64,000 nucleotides of DNA from assembly GCF_947499295.1 (NCBI RefSeq), contig NZ_CANMNP010000006.1, forward strand, positions 186,001-250,000. Reading direction: 5' to 3'. A program made the translations under genes and the position numbers. The notes beneath the pieces are model-generated. The model was not told the DNA's origin. It did no database searches and saw only the letters and a list, made by a program, of their open reading frames with translations. The stretch is from an uncultured Roseibium sp. (GTDB lineage: Bacteria; Pseudomonadota; Alphaproteobacteria; Rhizobiales; Stappiaceae). This document shows positions 40,319 to 49,462 of this stretch, in pieces (positions within the stretch are counted from its first letter, which is position 1; each line of letters starts with the position of its first letter).

Positions 40319-40357
40319 TCACATCATAATTCAACTATTAGTTGTATTATGATGTGA
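40319..40357. promoter_or_regulatory. 39-bp near-perfect inverted repeat upstream of RTX gene
   Basis: TCACATCATAATTCAACTA-T-TAGTTGTATTATGATGTGA; 18 of 19 paired positions match. Confidence 0.7.
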
Positions 40358-40554
40358 TAATTACCTATACTTGCATTTGCGTTTGAGCTTTGCAAGATCA
40401 ATTTTTGAGAGATGAATTTATGGATACAACTTTTAGTTTAGTCCGCTTCAGTGGCTAGCGCGTGGCGTCAATAGGGCTTTAACGGGGCGGCCGATCACGC
40501 AATGGCCCCTTGTCACGAAATTTGTGAGCAAACCTCTCGTCTATTCCCGCTGGA

Positions 40555-41140
40555 ATGCCCGTATCTTTCCAGACCTGCATCGTTCTTCCCGCTGTGATCT
40601 CGCCAATTGCAGTCGCGACGATCTGGCGCCGGATGTACCAACGTTCTGGTGAGATCAATCAAATGCTTGATCCATTCGGTCTCAAAGCACTGGCAACATC
40701 CTCACCGGGGAGCCCTGACGTTGTCCTTTGCACCTTGGCCCTTTCCGCCCCAGTGTTCGTCTTCAAGTTCACCGCTTACTTCGTAGCCGTGCCAAAGGCA
40801 CTCCAGGAAACTGCGCATATCGACGGTGTTACCGAGTCTCAGATCTATCGGCGCGTGATCATGCCTATCGCCCTGCCTGTGGTCGTCACCACGGCCTTGC
40901 CTGAGTTCTTGCGGAACTCGAACGAGCTTTTTGCTTCGGTTGCTGCTGTTGACCCAGGATGAAATGCGAACTCTGCCGGTTGGGTTGTTGAATTTTCAGG
41001 GCACAGTATCCCGCGACATGATGGGCTTTCGAGCTGCACAGTCATTGTGGCTATATCCGTCGTGCCCCTGTTTCCTTATCTCCAGCGTCACTTGGCCCGA
41101 GGCATGACTGCAAGCGACATAGAGGTTCTGTCGTGCGCTC
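40555..41140 (+). pseudogene. Decayed sugar ABC permease (MalF-like N-part joined to MalG-like C-part, frameshifted)
   Basis: ORF 40555-40962 starts MalF-like (TCIVLPAVISPIAVATIWRRMYQRSGEINQML) and switches to MalG-like (FKFTAYFVAVPKALQETAHIDGVTESQIYRRVIMPIALP..EFLRNSNELFASV). Homology continues in other frames: LLLTQDEMRTLPVGLLNFQGTVSRDM, then VVPLFPYLQRHLARGMTA. Confidence 0.75.
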
Positions 41141-41258
41141 CAGGGTTCCGGTACTTGGTCGCTGAAATGACCCTGGGTCTGATCCTGTCAGGTGTGCGCA
41201 GCGCCGTTGACGAGCATGAGCGGTTCCCGCGTGGCGTCGTTCGGGTCGATTGTTAAGG

Positions 41259-41927
41259 TCAATGGCCAGCGTAGGCTGAGTAGATGCCGAATGCACCGAC
41301 GACGACAAGACTGAGCGCCCAGACAAGATCAAGGTTGAACCAGGTTCTTGAGAGGAACTTCAAACCCAGCCAAAGATAGATGAATAGGGCAATCAGTCCT
41401 CCGGACACCATCATGGCGAGGGTATGAACGGCTGCCACCAGAAAAGCGATTACAATATTGTTGTTCATCAGGCTTTGTGCCGCCAGATGGCCTTCATCCA
41501 GACCGCCTGCCTCGCAAATGCCGAGAAAGATCGGCACGAGCATCAGGCCAGCCCCATGCGCCATTGCCGCAAGAAACGACCAGAAGGCCAGACGGGCTGG
41601 ATGGACACGTGCCAGCATTTTCGGATGTCTGCGATTGATGAGCAGGTAGACACCCATCGCGATCACCAGAAGGCCTGCGCCGATCCTTATTTCGGTTTCC
41701 CACGCGACCAGAAACAGCAATAGGGAAAACGGCAGCAAGATGCAGATCATTGCCAGGAAATGGCCTCCGGCCAGAAGCGCCAACGCCTTTGGCAGCGCTC
41801 TGTGGTCGCGTTCCATCAATGCCGCTGAAACAGCCAATGGCCATCCCATGCCAGGGTTCACGCCGTGATAGATGCCGGAAATGATGACGGCCCACCACAG
41901 GGCCGTCACCGTTGCGAGATCCGTCAT
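41259..41927 (-). CDS. Polytopic membrane protein of unknown function
   Basis: Multiple hydrophobic segments; conserved-looking HGVNPGMGWPLAVSAALMERDHRAL; start overlaps the C-terminal region of the upstream SBP56-family operon. Confidence 0.7.
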   Translation of the reverse strand: MTDLATVTALWWAVIISGIYHGVNPGMGWPLAVSAALMERDHRALPKALALLAGGHFLAMICILLPFSLLLFLVAWETEIRIGAGLLVIAMGVYLLINRRHPKMLARVHPARLAFWSFLAAMAHGAGLMLVPIFLGICEAGGLDEGHLAAQSLMNNNIVIAFLVAAVHTLAMMVSGGLIALFIYLWLGLKFLSRTWFNLDLVWALSLVVVGAFGIYSAYAGH

Positions 41928-41930
41928 GCG

Positions 41931-43331
41931 TCAGACCGAAGGATAGCAAAAACTGTCTGTTGAGCAGTCGCCGCCTTCAAGGCGGATCTGGTGTGCTCTC
42001 AAGCCTTTCGGAAAATCTATGTAGAATTCCCTGTCGAGTTCCAGTCCGCCGTTTTCACCGACACGTGCCATAACCATCTGGCCGCCTTCCGTCCCGGGAT
42101 AGAACTGATCATCCCAGGTTGAATAAAGCGAGTTGGTCCAGTAGACGCGTTTGCCGTCACGGCTGATTTCCACCATCTGCGGGCCATAGGCGAAATCCTT
42201 GCCGTTGGGATGCTTGGCTCTCTTAGCAATGCCGCCCAATTCAACCTTGCCCGTCAAAACAGGGTTCATCGGGTCGGAAACATCATACTGATGCATTTCA
42301 CCCAGACCCCAGCATGCGACGTAGAGATATTTGTCGTCGAGGCTGAGGTCGATATCGGTCACAAGGGGCGGAACAGCTTCGAAGCCCTGCAACAGCGGTG
42401 GCAGGTTTTCAGCCTTTTCTGGACGCGGATCTATGGTGATGGTTTTCTTGGATTGCCATTTTCCGTCTTCGTCGCGCCACCAGGTGAAGATTGAACCTTG
42501 CAGATTGGTGGTGTCGACGACGACGCCGCAGAACCCGTAGGACTTTGTGGGGTCGTGAGCCGGTCGGATTTCCAGTGCCATCTGGTGGTTTTCGCCAAAG
42601 TCCATTGTCTGGATGTTCTTGCGCTTGCGCAGATCCCAGAAATGGATCGAATGGCCATATTTGTTGGATAACAGGTCTTCTGGCACAACACCGTTTTCGA
42701 ACTGCGGCGGCAAGCCCCATTCTGAACTGACCATGTAGTCCTGCGGAAGGTTCCACCAGAAATCATAGTGCTTGTCCTGCTTGCCCCGATCCATCTCGTA
42801 CTGACCGATGATGTCGAAGGTTTCGCAGTCCATGATGAAGATACCCGGAGGTCCATCTGTGCCGTCTTCACCGCGACCGCCAAGACAGCTGACATAGATC
42901 CCCTCAGGCCCGCAGTGGATGGTGTGAGGGCGGGAGTATCCGGTCTTGGCGAACACTTCTTCGCGCTCGATTGTCTTGTGGATCTTCGCTTTCAAAGGTT
43001 CTTTGACATCTATCACATAGATACGAGAGGAACGGATGCCCGGAACAATGAGGTAGCGCCGTTCGAGAAACGCGTGACCTGAAAGCGGCGACAGAGCTGA
43101 AGAGCATGCATTCCAGCCGAAGTGATGGAATTCATCTCCTTTGTTGGGCACGATCACCTGGTGAACGATTTGCCCGTAGGTGTCGGATTCCGGATTGAGG
43201 TCAATGACGGCTATGCCGTCGGATTGCGATCCGTCGGGACTGAGCATCACCGTGAATGCATAGTTTTCGACTGGTGCCTGCATCGCCAGCTTTGGCGATG
43301 CATGGAATGTAGGATCTGGCCTGAGATTCAT
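41931..43331 (-). CDS. Selenium-binding protein (SBP56/SELENBP1) family, methanethiol oxidase-like
   Basis: IVHQVIVPNKGDEFHHFGWNACSSALSPLSGHAFLERRYLIVPGIRSSRIYVIDVK; PHTIHCGPEGIYVSCLGGRGEDGTDGPPGIFIMD; GLRAHQIRLEGGDCSTDSFCYPSV. Confidence 0.9.
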   Translation of the reverse strand: MNLRPDPTFHASPKLAMQAPVENYAFTVMLSPDGSQSDGIAVIDLNPESDTYGQIVHQVIVPNKGDEFHHFGWNACSSALSPLSGHAFLERRYLIVPGIRSSRIYVIDVKEPLKAKIHKTIEREEVFAKTGYSRPHTIHCGPEGIYVSCLGGRGEDGTDGPPGIFIMDCETFDIIGQYEMDRGKQDKHYDFWWNLPQDYMVSSEWGLPPQFENGVVPEDLLSNKYGHSIHFWDLRKRKNIQTMDFGENHQMALEIRPAHDPTKSYGFCGVVVDTTNLQGSIFTWWRDEDGKWQSKKTITIDPRPEKAENLPPLLQGFEAVPPLVTDIDLSLDDKYLYVACWGLGEMHQYDVSDPMNPVLTGKVELGGIAKRAKHPNGKDFAYGPQMVEISRDGKRVYWTNSLYSTWDDQFYPGTEGGQMVMARVGENGGLELDREFYIDFPKGLRAHQIRLEGGDCSTDSFCYPSV

Positions 43332-43414
43332 TCTTTCCTCCCATTTTGGTAGCAATGCCGCCATTCCGGACACGCAGTTCCAGCCCGTGACCGGGCTCAA
43401 AATCAGTGTTTTGG

Positions 43415-44173
43415 CTAGACCTCCGCAACGTTGCAGAGTTGAATGGCTCCACTGATCTTTTCCGATAGACCGGTCAGTTTCTGGCCGATCTCAAGTCGAT
43501 AATCCTTTCCAAATCTGCGAATGGGACCCACCGCACCGACACTGAAGGTTGCGCCGATATTCCCGATCGAAACCGGTGCGGCGACGCTTGCGATGCCCAA
43601 GTCTATTTCCTGATCACAATCGGCAAATCCCCGTTTTGAAATCTCCTCAAATTCAGCCCGGAGTTCAGCTTTGGTGATCTTGGTGTGCTCGGTGTACTGC
43701 TTCATGCTGCGGGACAGAATTTCTTCCTGAAAATCGGGCTCGGCGAACGCAGCAATCGCCTTGGAGCAGGAGCAGGCATGCATCGGACGAACGCCGAGGC
43801 CTGGATGAATGAAGGCGCGCGCCGGATCGTCAGGGGTTTCCACATGGATAATTTCCACCTTGCTGTCACGGAAGCGCGCCAGAAAAACCGTTTCGTTGAA
43901 TTTGGTGGCTGCGGCTTTCAATAGCGGAGCCGCGCAGCGCCGGACATCGACGTCCGATTTACCCAGCAACGCAATGCGGATCAGGCGTTCACCAACGACG
44001 TATTTTCCATCGTCGGAAGGCTGATCCAGGAGTTTCCGGTCAACCAGTGTCTGTATCAGCCTGTAGCAGGTCGGTTTGGGCAGTTCGGTTGCCTTCTGCA
44101 CTTCAAGCGTTGAAACCGGACGCCCTGCGACAGCAATGATCTCCAGGAGGTTGATCAGACGTTCTAGGTGCAT
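43415..44173 (-). CDS. IclR family transcriptional regulator
   Basis: LERLINLLEIIAVAGRPVSTLEVQKATELPKPTCYRLIQTLVDRKLL; IclR effector domain RRFGKDYRLEIGQKLTGLSEKISG. Confidence 0.92.
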   Translation of the reverse strand: MHLERLINLLEIIAVAGRPVSTLEVQKATELPKPTCYRLIQTLVDRKLLDQPSDDGKYVVGERLIRIALLGKSDVDVRRCAAPLLKAAATKFNETVFLARFRDSKVEIIHVETPDDPARAFIHPGLGVRPMHACSCSKAIAAFAEPDFQEEILSRSMKQYTEHTKITKAELRAEFEEISKRGFADCDQEIDLGIASVAAPVSIGNIGATFSVGAVGPIRRFGKDYRLEIGQKLTGLSEKISGAIQLCNVAEV

Positions 44174-44261
44174 ATTGACGGGTCTTTCTCAAATTGTAAG
44201 ACTGCTTATCAAATCATGAGACAAATTTTTCTCAATGCAAGCGAATTATCGGGAGGCAGAA

Positions 44262-45374
44262 ATGCGAACACGTGCAGCCGTGGCTCTTGAAGCAGGCAAA
44301 CCGCTGGAAATTATGGAAGTTAACCTCGAAGGACCGAAAGCCGGTGAGGTGCTGGTTGAGATCAAGGCTACTGGTTTGTGCCACACCGATGAGTTCACGC
44401 GTTCGGGCGATGACCCGGAAGGCATCTTTCCAGCCATTCTGGGCCATGAAGGAGCAGGGGTGGTGGTCGAGATCGGCGAGGGAGTGACCAGTCTTGAACC
44501 AGGCGACCACGTGATCCCGCTTTACACACCCGAATGCCGGGAGTGCGAATATTGCCTCAATCCGAAGACCAACCTTTGCCAGTCGATCAGGAGCACACAG
44601 GGTCAGGGATTGCTGCCTGACGGTTCGACCCGGTTTTCCATGCTCGATGGCACGCCCATTCACCACTATATGGGATGCTCGACCTTCGCCAATCACACGG
44701 TCGTTCCCGAAATTGCTCTTGCCAAGGTTCGCAAAGACGCTCCATTCGACAAGATCTGCTACATCGGCTGTGGTGTGACGACAGGTATTGGCGCGGTGAT
44801 CAACACAGCCAAAGTGGAAATCGGCTCGCGCGCGATTGTGTTTGGTCTGGGCGGTATTGGCCTCAATGTCATTCAGGGGCTACGTCTTGCCGGCGCCGAC
44901 CAGATCGTCGGTGTTGATCTCAATGACGGAAAGGCAACAATGGCGAAGCACTTCGGCATGACCGATTTTGTGAACCCGTCAAAGGTCGAAGGGGATATCG
45001 TCGCGCATCTGGTGGACCTAACCGGCGGCGGTGCGGACTATACGTTCGATGCAACAGGCAATGTGATAGTGATGCGCGCTGCGCTGGAAGCGGCTCACAA
45101 GGGATGGGGTGAGAGCATCATCATTGGCGTTGCCCCCGCTGGTGCAGAAATCTCGACGCGTCCTTTCCAACTCGTGACCGGGCGGGTTTGGCGCGGGACA
45201 GCGTTTGGGGGGGCTTCGGGCCGGACAGACGTGCCGAAGATTGTCGATTGGTACATGGACGGCAAGATCGAGATCGATCCGATGATCACACACAAGCTGT
45301 CATTGGAAGAAATCAATCACGGGTTCGACCTGATGCATGAGGGCAAATCAATTCGAGCTGTTGTCGTGTTCTAG
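44262..45374 (+). CDS. frmA: S-(hydroxymethyl)glutathione dehydrogenase / class III alcohol dehydrogenase
   Basis: [133 protein letters not shown]. Confidence 0.93.
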   Translation: MRTRAAVALEAGKPLEIMEVNLEGPKAGEVLVEIKATGLCHTDEFTRSGDDPEGIFPAILGHEGAGVVVEIGEGVTSLEPGDHVIPLYTPECRECEYCLNPKTNLCQSIRSTQGQGLLPDGSTRFSMLDGTPIHHYMGCSTFANHTVVPEIALAKVRKDAPFDKICYIGCGVTTGIGAVINTAKVEIGSRAIVFGLGGIGLNVIQGLRLAGADQIVGVDLNDGKATMAKHFGMTDFVNPSKVEGDIVAHLVDLTGGGADYTFDATGNVIVMRAALEAAHKGWGESIIIGVAPAGAEISTRPFQLVTGRVWRGTAFGGASGRTDVPKIVDWYMDGKIEIDPMITHKLSLEEINHGFDLMHEGKSIRAVVVF

Positions 45375-45420
45375 CCAGCGAACCGCCTAGAGCCAACGCC
45401 TCAGATTGCTGATCTTTGTC

Positions 45421-45465
45421 CCAGCCGCGCAAGCCGAAAAATTGAGGGGGCGGCTGGCGCTTTTT
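45421..45465 (+). terminator. Possible Rho-independent terminator after frmA
   Basis: CCAGCCGC ... GCGGCTGG followed by cgcTTTTT; long 21-nt loop. Confidence 0.45.
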
Positions 45466-45576
45466 GGTTCGACAAGTTCAACTCCCGTCTGCGACGAGTA
45501 GCGGATTTTCAGACAGCGCGGAGTTGTGGTGTTGTTTTCCGCTGCTTCCATCTGCGAATGCAAACTATTGGCGCAG

Positions 45577-45966
45577 CTATTTTGACAGAGCCGCTGCCGC
45601 GGTGTCGTGGTACTCGTGCAGCTCTACGATGCAGCCGTCCTTCACCGTCCAGAACAGGGCCAGTTCGGTTTCCCGCGAAACTCCGGTATGGCGACTGGTG
45701 ATTGTGAGACTGATCTGAGTTGCAGCGCGTTCGCCTGAGACGATGATATCTCTCAGGCGATAGTCGTCGATGCTCCAGTCTGACTGAATCCGGCCAATCG
45801 CTTCCCAGAATGCTGCCTTGCCTCCACAATCTGCGCAGTAAGGTGCAGTTTCCGCATTGGCATGGATGCGATAGTGAATGTCGTCATGCAACAGCGCGGA
45901 TATGGCCTCGACATCCGCGCGGTTATACGACTGAATGGCGTTACGAACGACCTCTTCGGTAGTCAT
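45577..45966 (-). CDS. SnoaL/NTF2-like protein
   Basis: MTTEEVVRNAIQSYNRADVEAISALLHDDIHYRIH...AFWEAIGRIQSDWSIDDYRLRDIIVSGERAATQISLT; LFWTVKDGCIVELHEYHD. Confidence 0.8.
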   Translation of the reverse strand: MTTEEVVRNAIQSYNRADVEAISALLHDDIHYRIHANAETAPYCADCGGKAAFWEAIGRIQSDWSIDDYRLRDIIVSGERAATQISLTITSRHTGVSRETELALFWTVKDGCIVELHEYHDTAAAALSK

Positions 45967-46179
45967 GAGCGCTTTCCTCCGAACGATTAAACGACCATCA
46001 GCCAGACTTTTGGCAATCCTCGCCTTGCGTTTGCGCCGTCTTTATGGTTTGGTTGTAGGAGATCATATTGCGCGCCTTCGTTAAACGAAGCAAGGTTTTC
46101 AACCTCACGTTTAGTAAGGGTATGTGGCGGCCGCGACGGTCTCGCTCGAAAAGGTCCGGATATCCACTCGCTTCTCGGA

Positions 46180-48090
46180 CTATTGGTTGGCGTATTGAAA
46201 CACTGCCATCAGCGACCCTTCGCCGATGACACCATCGATCGCGCCGGAATAGACGCCTGCTTCCTTCAATCGGTTTTGGACTTCTTTTCTGAAGCTTGCA
46301 GGGTAGGTTTTGTTCTTTTCAGGATCAACAAACCAGAATTCAGCCTCGATTTGTCCGCCTTCACGGATGGCCTTCATCGTCCAGTCGACAGCGGTCGCAG
46401 TTGTCTCGCTTTCAAATGTTCCGTCGAGATAGAACTCGGCGAGAGAACGCATTGCCAGCTGGTCTCCTTGCGCCGCAGCGTTCATAAGGAGATCCAGCGC
46501 GAATTCGGGATTTTTGTCGCCACCCTGACCCGTTGCGAGTAAATCCGCCAGGTTGATCATCGCCAGTGTTTGATCGGCATTGGTGTCGGCAAGCGCGACC
46601 TGAAACCAGTAGCGGGCACGAAAGTGATCCTGGCGAACGCCTTCACCGTGCTTGTAGGCGGTGGCAACTGAAAAGGCCGCACTGGCGTTGCCGCCTTCCG
46701 CTGCTTGCCGAAACCACTCGAATGACACCGCGTCGTCGTATTCGACCTGACGATCTTCAAGATAGATATGCCCGAGCATTTCCATCGCGTGGGTATTTCC
46801 GAGAACAGCTGCCTTTTCCAAAAGACGCAGGGTCTCGCCCGCGCGCCATTCAACCCCTTTGCCAAGGTCGTAGGCGACTGCAAGTTCAACCATGGCATCG
46901 GTATTGCCAAGTTCGGCGGACTGCCGGAATTGCTTGGCTGCTGCTGTCTCGTCGCCAGAACGATCGAGTGCACGACCGTAAATCAGCTGAAGGATATCTG
47001 AATTTGGAAACTGGGCGACAGCATCGGAACACGCATTTACCGTTGTCGACAGTTCGCCGTCATAGCCATTTTCTTCCTGAAGCATGCAGTCCTGGACATG
47101 CCTTGCTTGGGAGTTCCGGACTTCCCTGTTTTCGCGCTCTGAAAGTTCAATTTTGCTTTCCGGTGCAGTTTTGATGAGCGCCAAAGCTTCTTTGGTGAAT
47201 TCACCATTGGGATAGCGTTTCAGATAGATCCTGATCAGGTCTGGTTCGTTGGCGTCTTTGACGGCATCCCAAAGCGCGGTTTCCTTGGCTGCCGATGTAA
47301 GCGCTCGGTTTCCCTGATAGTTGAAGGAAAAGTCGCCTGTCAGCGACGAGTTGCTCCAGGGAACTTGCGCGTTCTGAGTTGAATCCATAACGCGCTTTCT
47401 CACGCGTCTCATCATCCGCGCGACATCTAGATTTGGCGTCGAAATGTGATGCAAAAGTGCTTCTGAAAAAGGGCTGTTCAAACCCGCACCATCTCTCGCT
47501 ACGCTTCCTGGCTCTGTTGAAAAGGCAACCAGTGTGTCAGAGCCGGCTTCCAGTGGTGCCAAGCCCAGGTCAGTTTCAACAATCTGAGCGTCTACGGAGC
47601 GGTTTGCACCGGGCATGAACCGGTTGTCTCGGCAAGCATCAATTAGGACAATCTTTGTCTTGGTCAGCTGATCCATTTCTTTCAGGACCAAATTCAAGGC
47701 AACGAGTTCAGTGTCTATTGCATTGGCTTTCTCAAGCTTCACATCCGTTGGCAGAAGGTAATTCTGTCCGGAAATCTGCATTCCATGCCCGGCATAATAG
47801 AACAGGCCAACGTCCGACCCCTTGAGCGCGTTCGAGAAGCGCTTGAGCGTCAACAGGAAGTCCTGGTGAGTGAGGTCTTGCCCATAAATCACTTCAAATC
47901 CGAGTTCGTTCAAAACAGCGCCGATATTCGTCGCATCCCGGACAGGGTTGGGCAGCCTGCCAACCGATGAATAATTCGAATTTCCAACGACCAGTGCGAC
48001 CCGCTGTGCTGCGCTGGCTTGCGAAATCAAAAACGCGCAAAACAAAGAAGAAAAAAAGACGGTTTTAAGAATAACAAGAACGGAATGCAT
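46180..48090 (-). CDS. Caspase (peptidase C14)-domain protein with Sel1-like repeats and C-terminal peptidoglycan-binding-like segment
   Basis: QRVALVVGNSNYSSVGRLPNPVRDATNIGAVLNELGFEV; FYYAGHGMQ (His), KIVLIDACRDN (Cys); Sel1-like repeats (GNTDAMVELAVAYDLGKGV, GNASAAFSVATAYKHGEGV); VQNRLKEAGVYSGAIDGVIGEGSLMAV. Confidence 0.88.
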   Translation of the reverse strand: MHSVLVILKTVFFSSLFCAFLISQASAAQRVALVVGNSNYSSVGRLPNPVRDATNIGAVLNELGFEVIYGQDLTHQDFLLTLKRFSNALKGSDVGLFYYAGHGMQISGQNYLLPTDVKLEKANAIDTELVALNLVLKEMDQLTKTKIVLIDACRDNRFMPGANRSVDAQIVETDLGLAPLEAGSDTLVAFSTEPGSVARDGAGLNSPFSEALLHHISTPNLDVARMMRRVRKRVMDSTQNAQVPWSNSSLTGDFSFNYQGNRALTSAAKETALWDAVKDANEPDLIRIYLKRYPNGEFTKEALALIKTAPESKIELSERENREVRNSQARHVQDCMLQEENGYDGELSTTVNACSDAVAQFPNSDILQLIYGRALDRSGDETAAAKQFRQSAELGNTDAMVELAVAYDLGKGVEWRAGETLRLLEKAAVLGNTHAMEMLGHIYLEDRQVEYDDAVSFEWFRQAAEGGNASAAFSVATAYKHGEGVRQDHFRARYWFQVALADTNADQTLAMINLADLLATGQGGDKNPEFALDLLMNAAAQGDQLAMRSLAEFYLDGTFESETTATAVDWTMKAIREGGQIEAEFWFVDPEKNKTYPASFRKEVQNRLKEAGVYSGAIDGVIGEGSLMAVFQYANQ

Positions 48091-48295
48091 TGATGCTGCC
48101 CAACCGAAATAAAACTTAGCAAGTCGTCACACTATCACAGCACGCTTTTTCAGACAGCAAGCGGGGGTCGACAACCAAATTCGACAGGAAAGTTTTTGCC
48201 TTCACCGACTGGATAACGGTTGGCCACCTGGGCTGAGCCGGTGCCGATACGTCCCGAATATTTGACCTTTTAGGTTGATTTTTAAGACGATACCT

Positions 48296-49462
48296 TTAGT
48301 CGACTTCATATTTGGCAATGAAATCGCGGTCCGGTTCCACGCCGAGACCCGGGCGGTCGGGGATCGTCACAAATCCACCACTCGCACAGACCTCTTCCTG
48401 TATGCGCAATGGCTCTACCAGCAGGGCGTCCCGGAACTTGTTATCGGTCGTGTCGAACTCGAGCATCGGTTCCCATGGGTTCAGACCTCCCGGAAGTGGC
48501 GGCATAGCCGCGAGAAGCTGAAGGTTGACGGCAACGGCAATGGCCGAACCCCAGACATGGTTGATGACGGGGGTGAAGTGGGCGTGGCAAAGGGTCAGAA
48601 CGCGCAGATATTCGCTGACGCCGCCCATTGCACACACCTCCGGCTGGGCTATGTCCAATCCCCGGTTTTCCAGGATTTGGCGCCAGCCCCATCGATTGAA
48701 TTCAGCTTCACCGCCGGAAATGTTGACCTTCAGTCCGGCCCGCAGCTCCCGGTAACCGTCCAGATCCTCGGGAGCGACAGGCTCCTCGAACCAATAGGCC
48801 CCAAGTTCATCCAGGGCTCTGCCGACATAAAACGCGTCGGACGTCGTGTAGCAGTGATTGGCATCGACCATGAATTTGCCACGGCCATCGACCCCTCTGG
48901 CAACTGCCTCGCAGAGCCGAACGTCTTCCTTCGGGCCAAGACCGGATTTCATCTTTGCCGCGACAAATCCCTTGTCCATGATTTCAGCTGCTTCGGCCCT
49001 GAAACGCGCAACATGCTCATCGACGTTCTCGCGTTTGAGCATCATGCCGTAGCCATAGACCTGGACTCGCTTTCGATGAGCCCCTCCAATCAGTTTGTGC
49101 AGTGGAAGTCCCGCCACTTTGCCGGCTATGTCCCAAAGGGCGATATCAACACCGGAGAGCGCTTGAATGGGCATGCCTTTCTGGCCGTGATCCCGCAAAA
49201 GATTGTAGACCTTATGCCAGATGACATCCCGATCGAGCGCGTCGTCGCCGAGGATCATCGGCTGAATCACCTTTTCGACGATCCCCTTGTTTGCAAGGGC
49301 GACATTGCCTGGCCCGAAACATTCACCCCAGCCGGTAATGCCTTCATCCGTCTCCACTTCAACCAGGTGGGCACTGCGTTTGGCATAGAATTGTTGAGAG
49401 TAACCGAGTTCTTCCGGCAAATCGTATTGCAGAACGTGGCTGGTGACGCGGGTGATTTTCAT
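48296..49462 (-). CDS. Mandelate racemase/muconate lactonizing enzyme family (enolase superfamily) sugar-acid dehydratase
   Basis: VETDEGITGWGECFG; SGVDIALWDIAGKVAGLPLHKLIGG; AAKMKSGLG (KxK-like); MVDANHCY, WFEEPVAPED, SGGEAEF metal-ligand segments. Confidence 0.9.
   Translation of the reverse strand: MKITRVTSHVLQYDLPEELGYSQQFYAKRSAHLVEVETDEGITGWGECFGPGNVALANKGIVEKVIQPMILGDDALDRDVIWHKVYNLLRDHGQKGMPIQALSGVDIALWDIAGKVAGLPLHKLIGGAHRKRVQVYGYGMMLKRENVDEHVARFRAEAAEIMDKGFVAAKMKSGLGPKEDVRLCEAVARGVDGRGKFMVDANHCYTTSDAFYVGRALDELGAYWFEEPVAPEDLDGYRELRAGLKVNISGGEAEFNRWGWRQILENRGLDIAQPEVCAMGGVSEYLRVLTLCHAHFTPVINHVWGSAIAVAVNLQLLAAMPPLPGGLNPWEPMLEFDTTDNKFRDALLVEPLRIQEEVCASGGFVTIPDRPGLGVEPDRDFIAKYEVD

Noticed and set aside
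41141-41256. Possible extra gene downstream of the permease fossil
   Set aside because: The open frame has no recognisable homology after the MalG-like segment (RGMTA); probably rearranged non-coding sequence.
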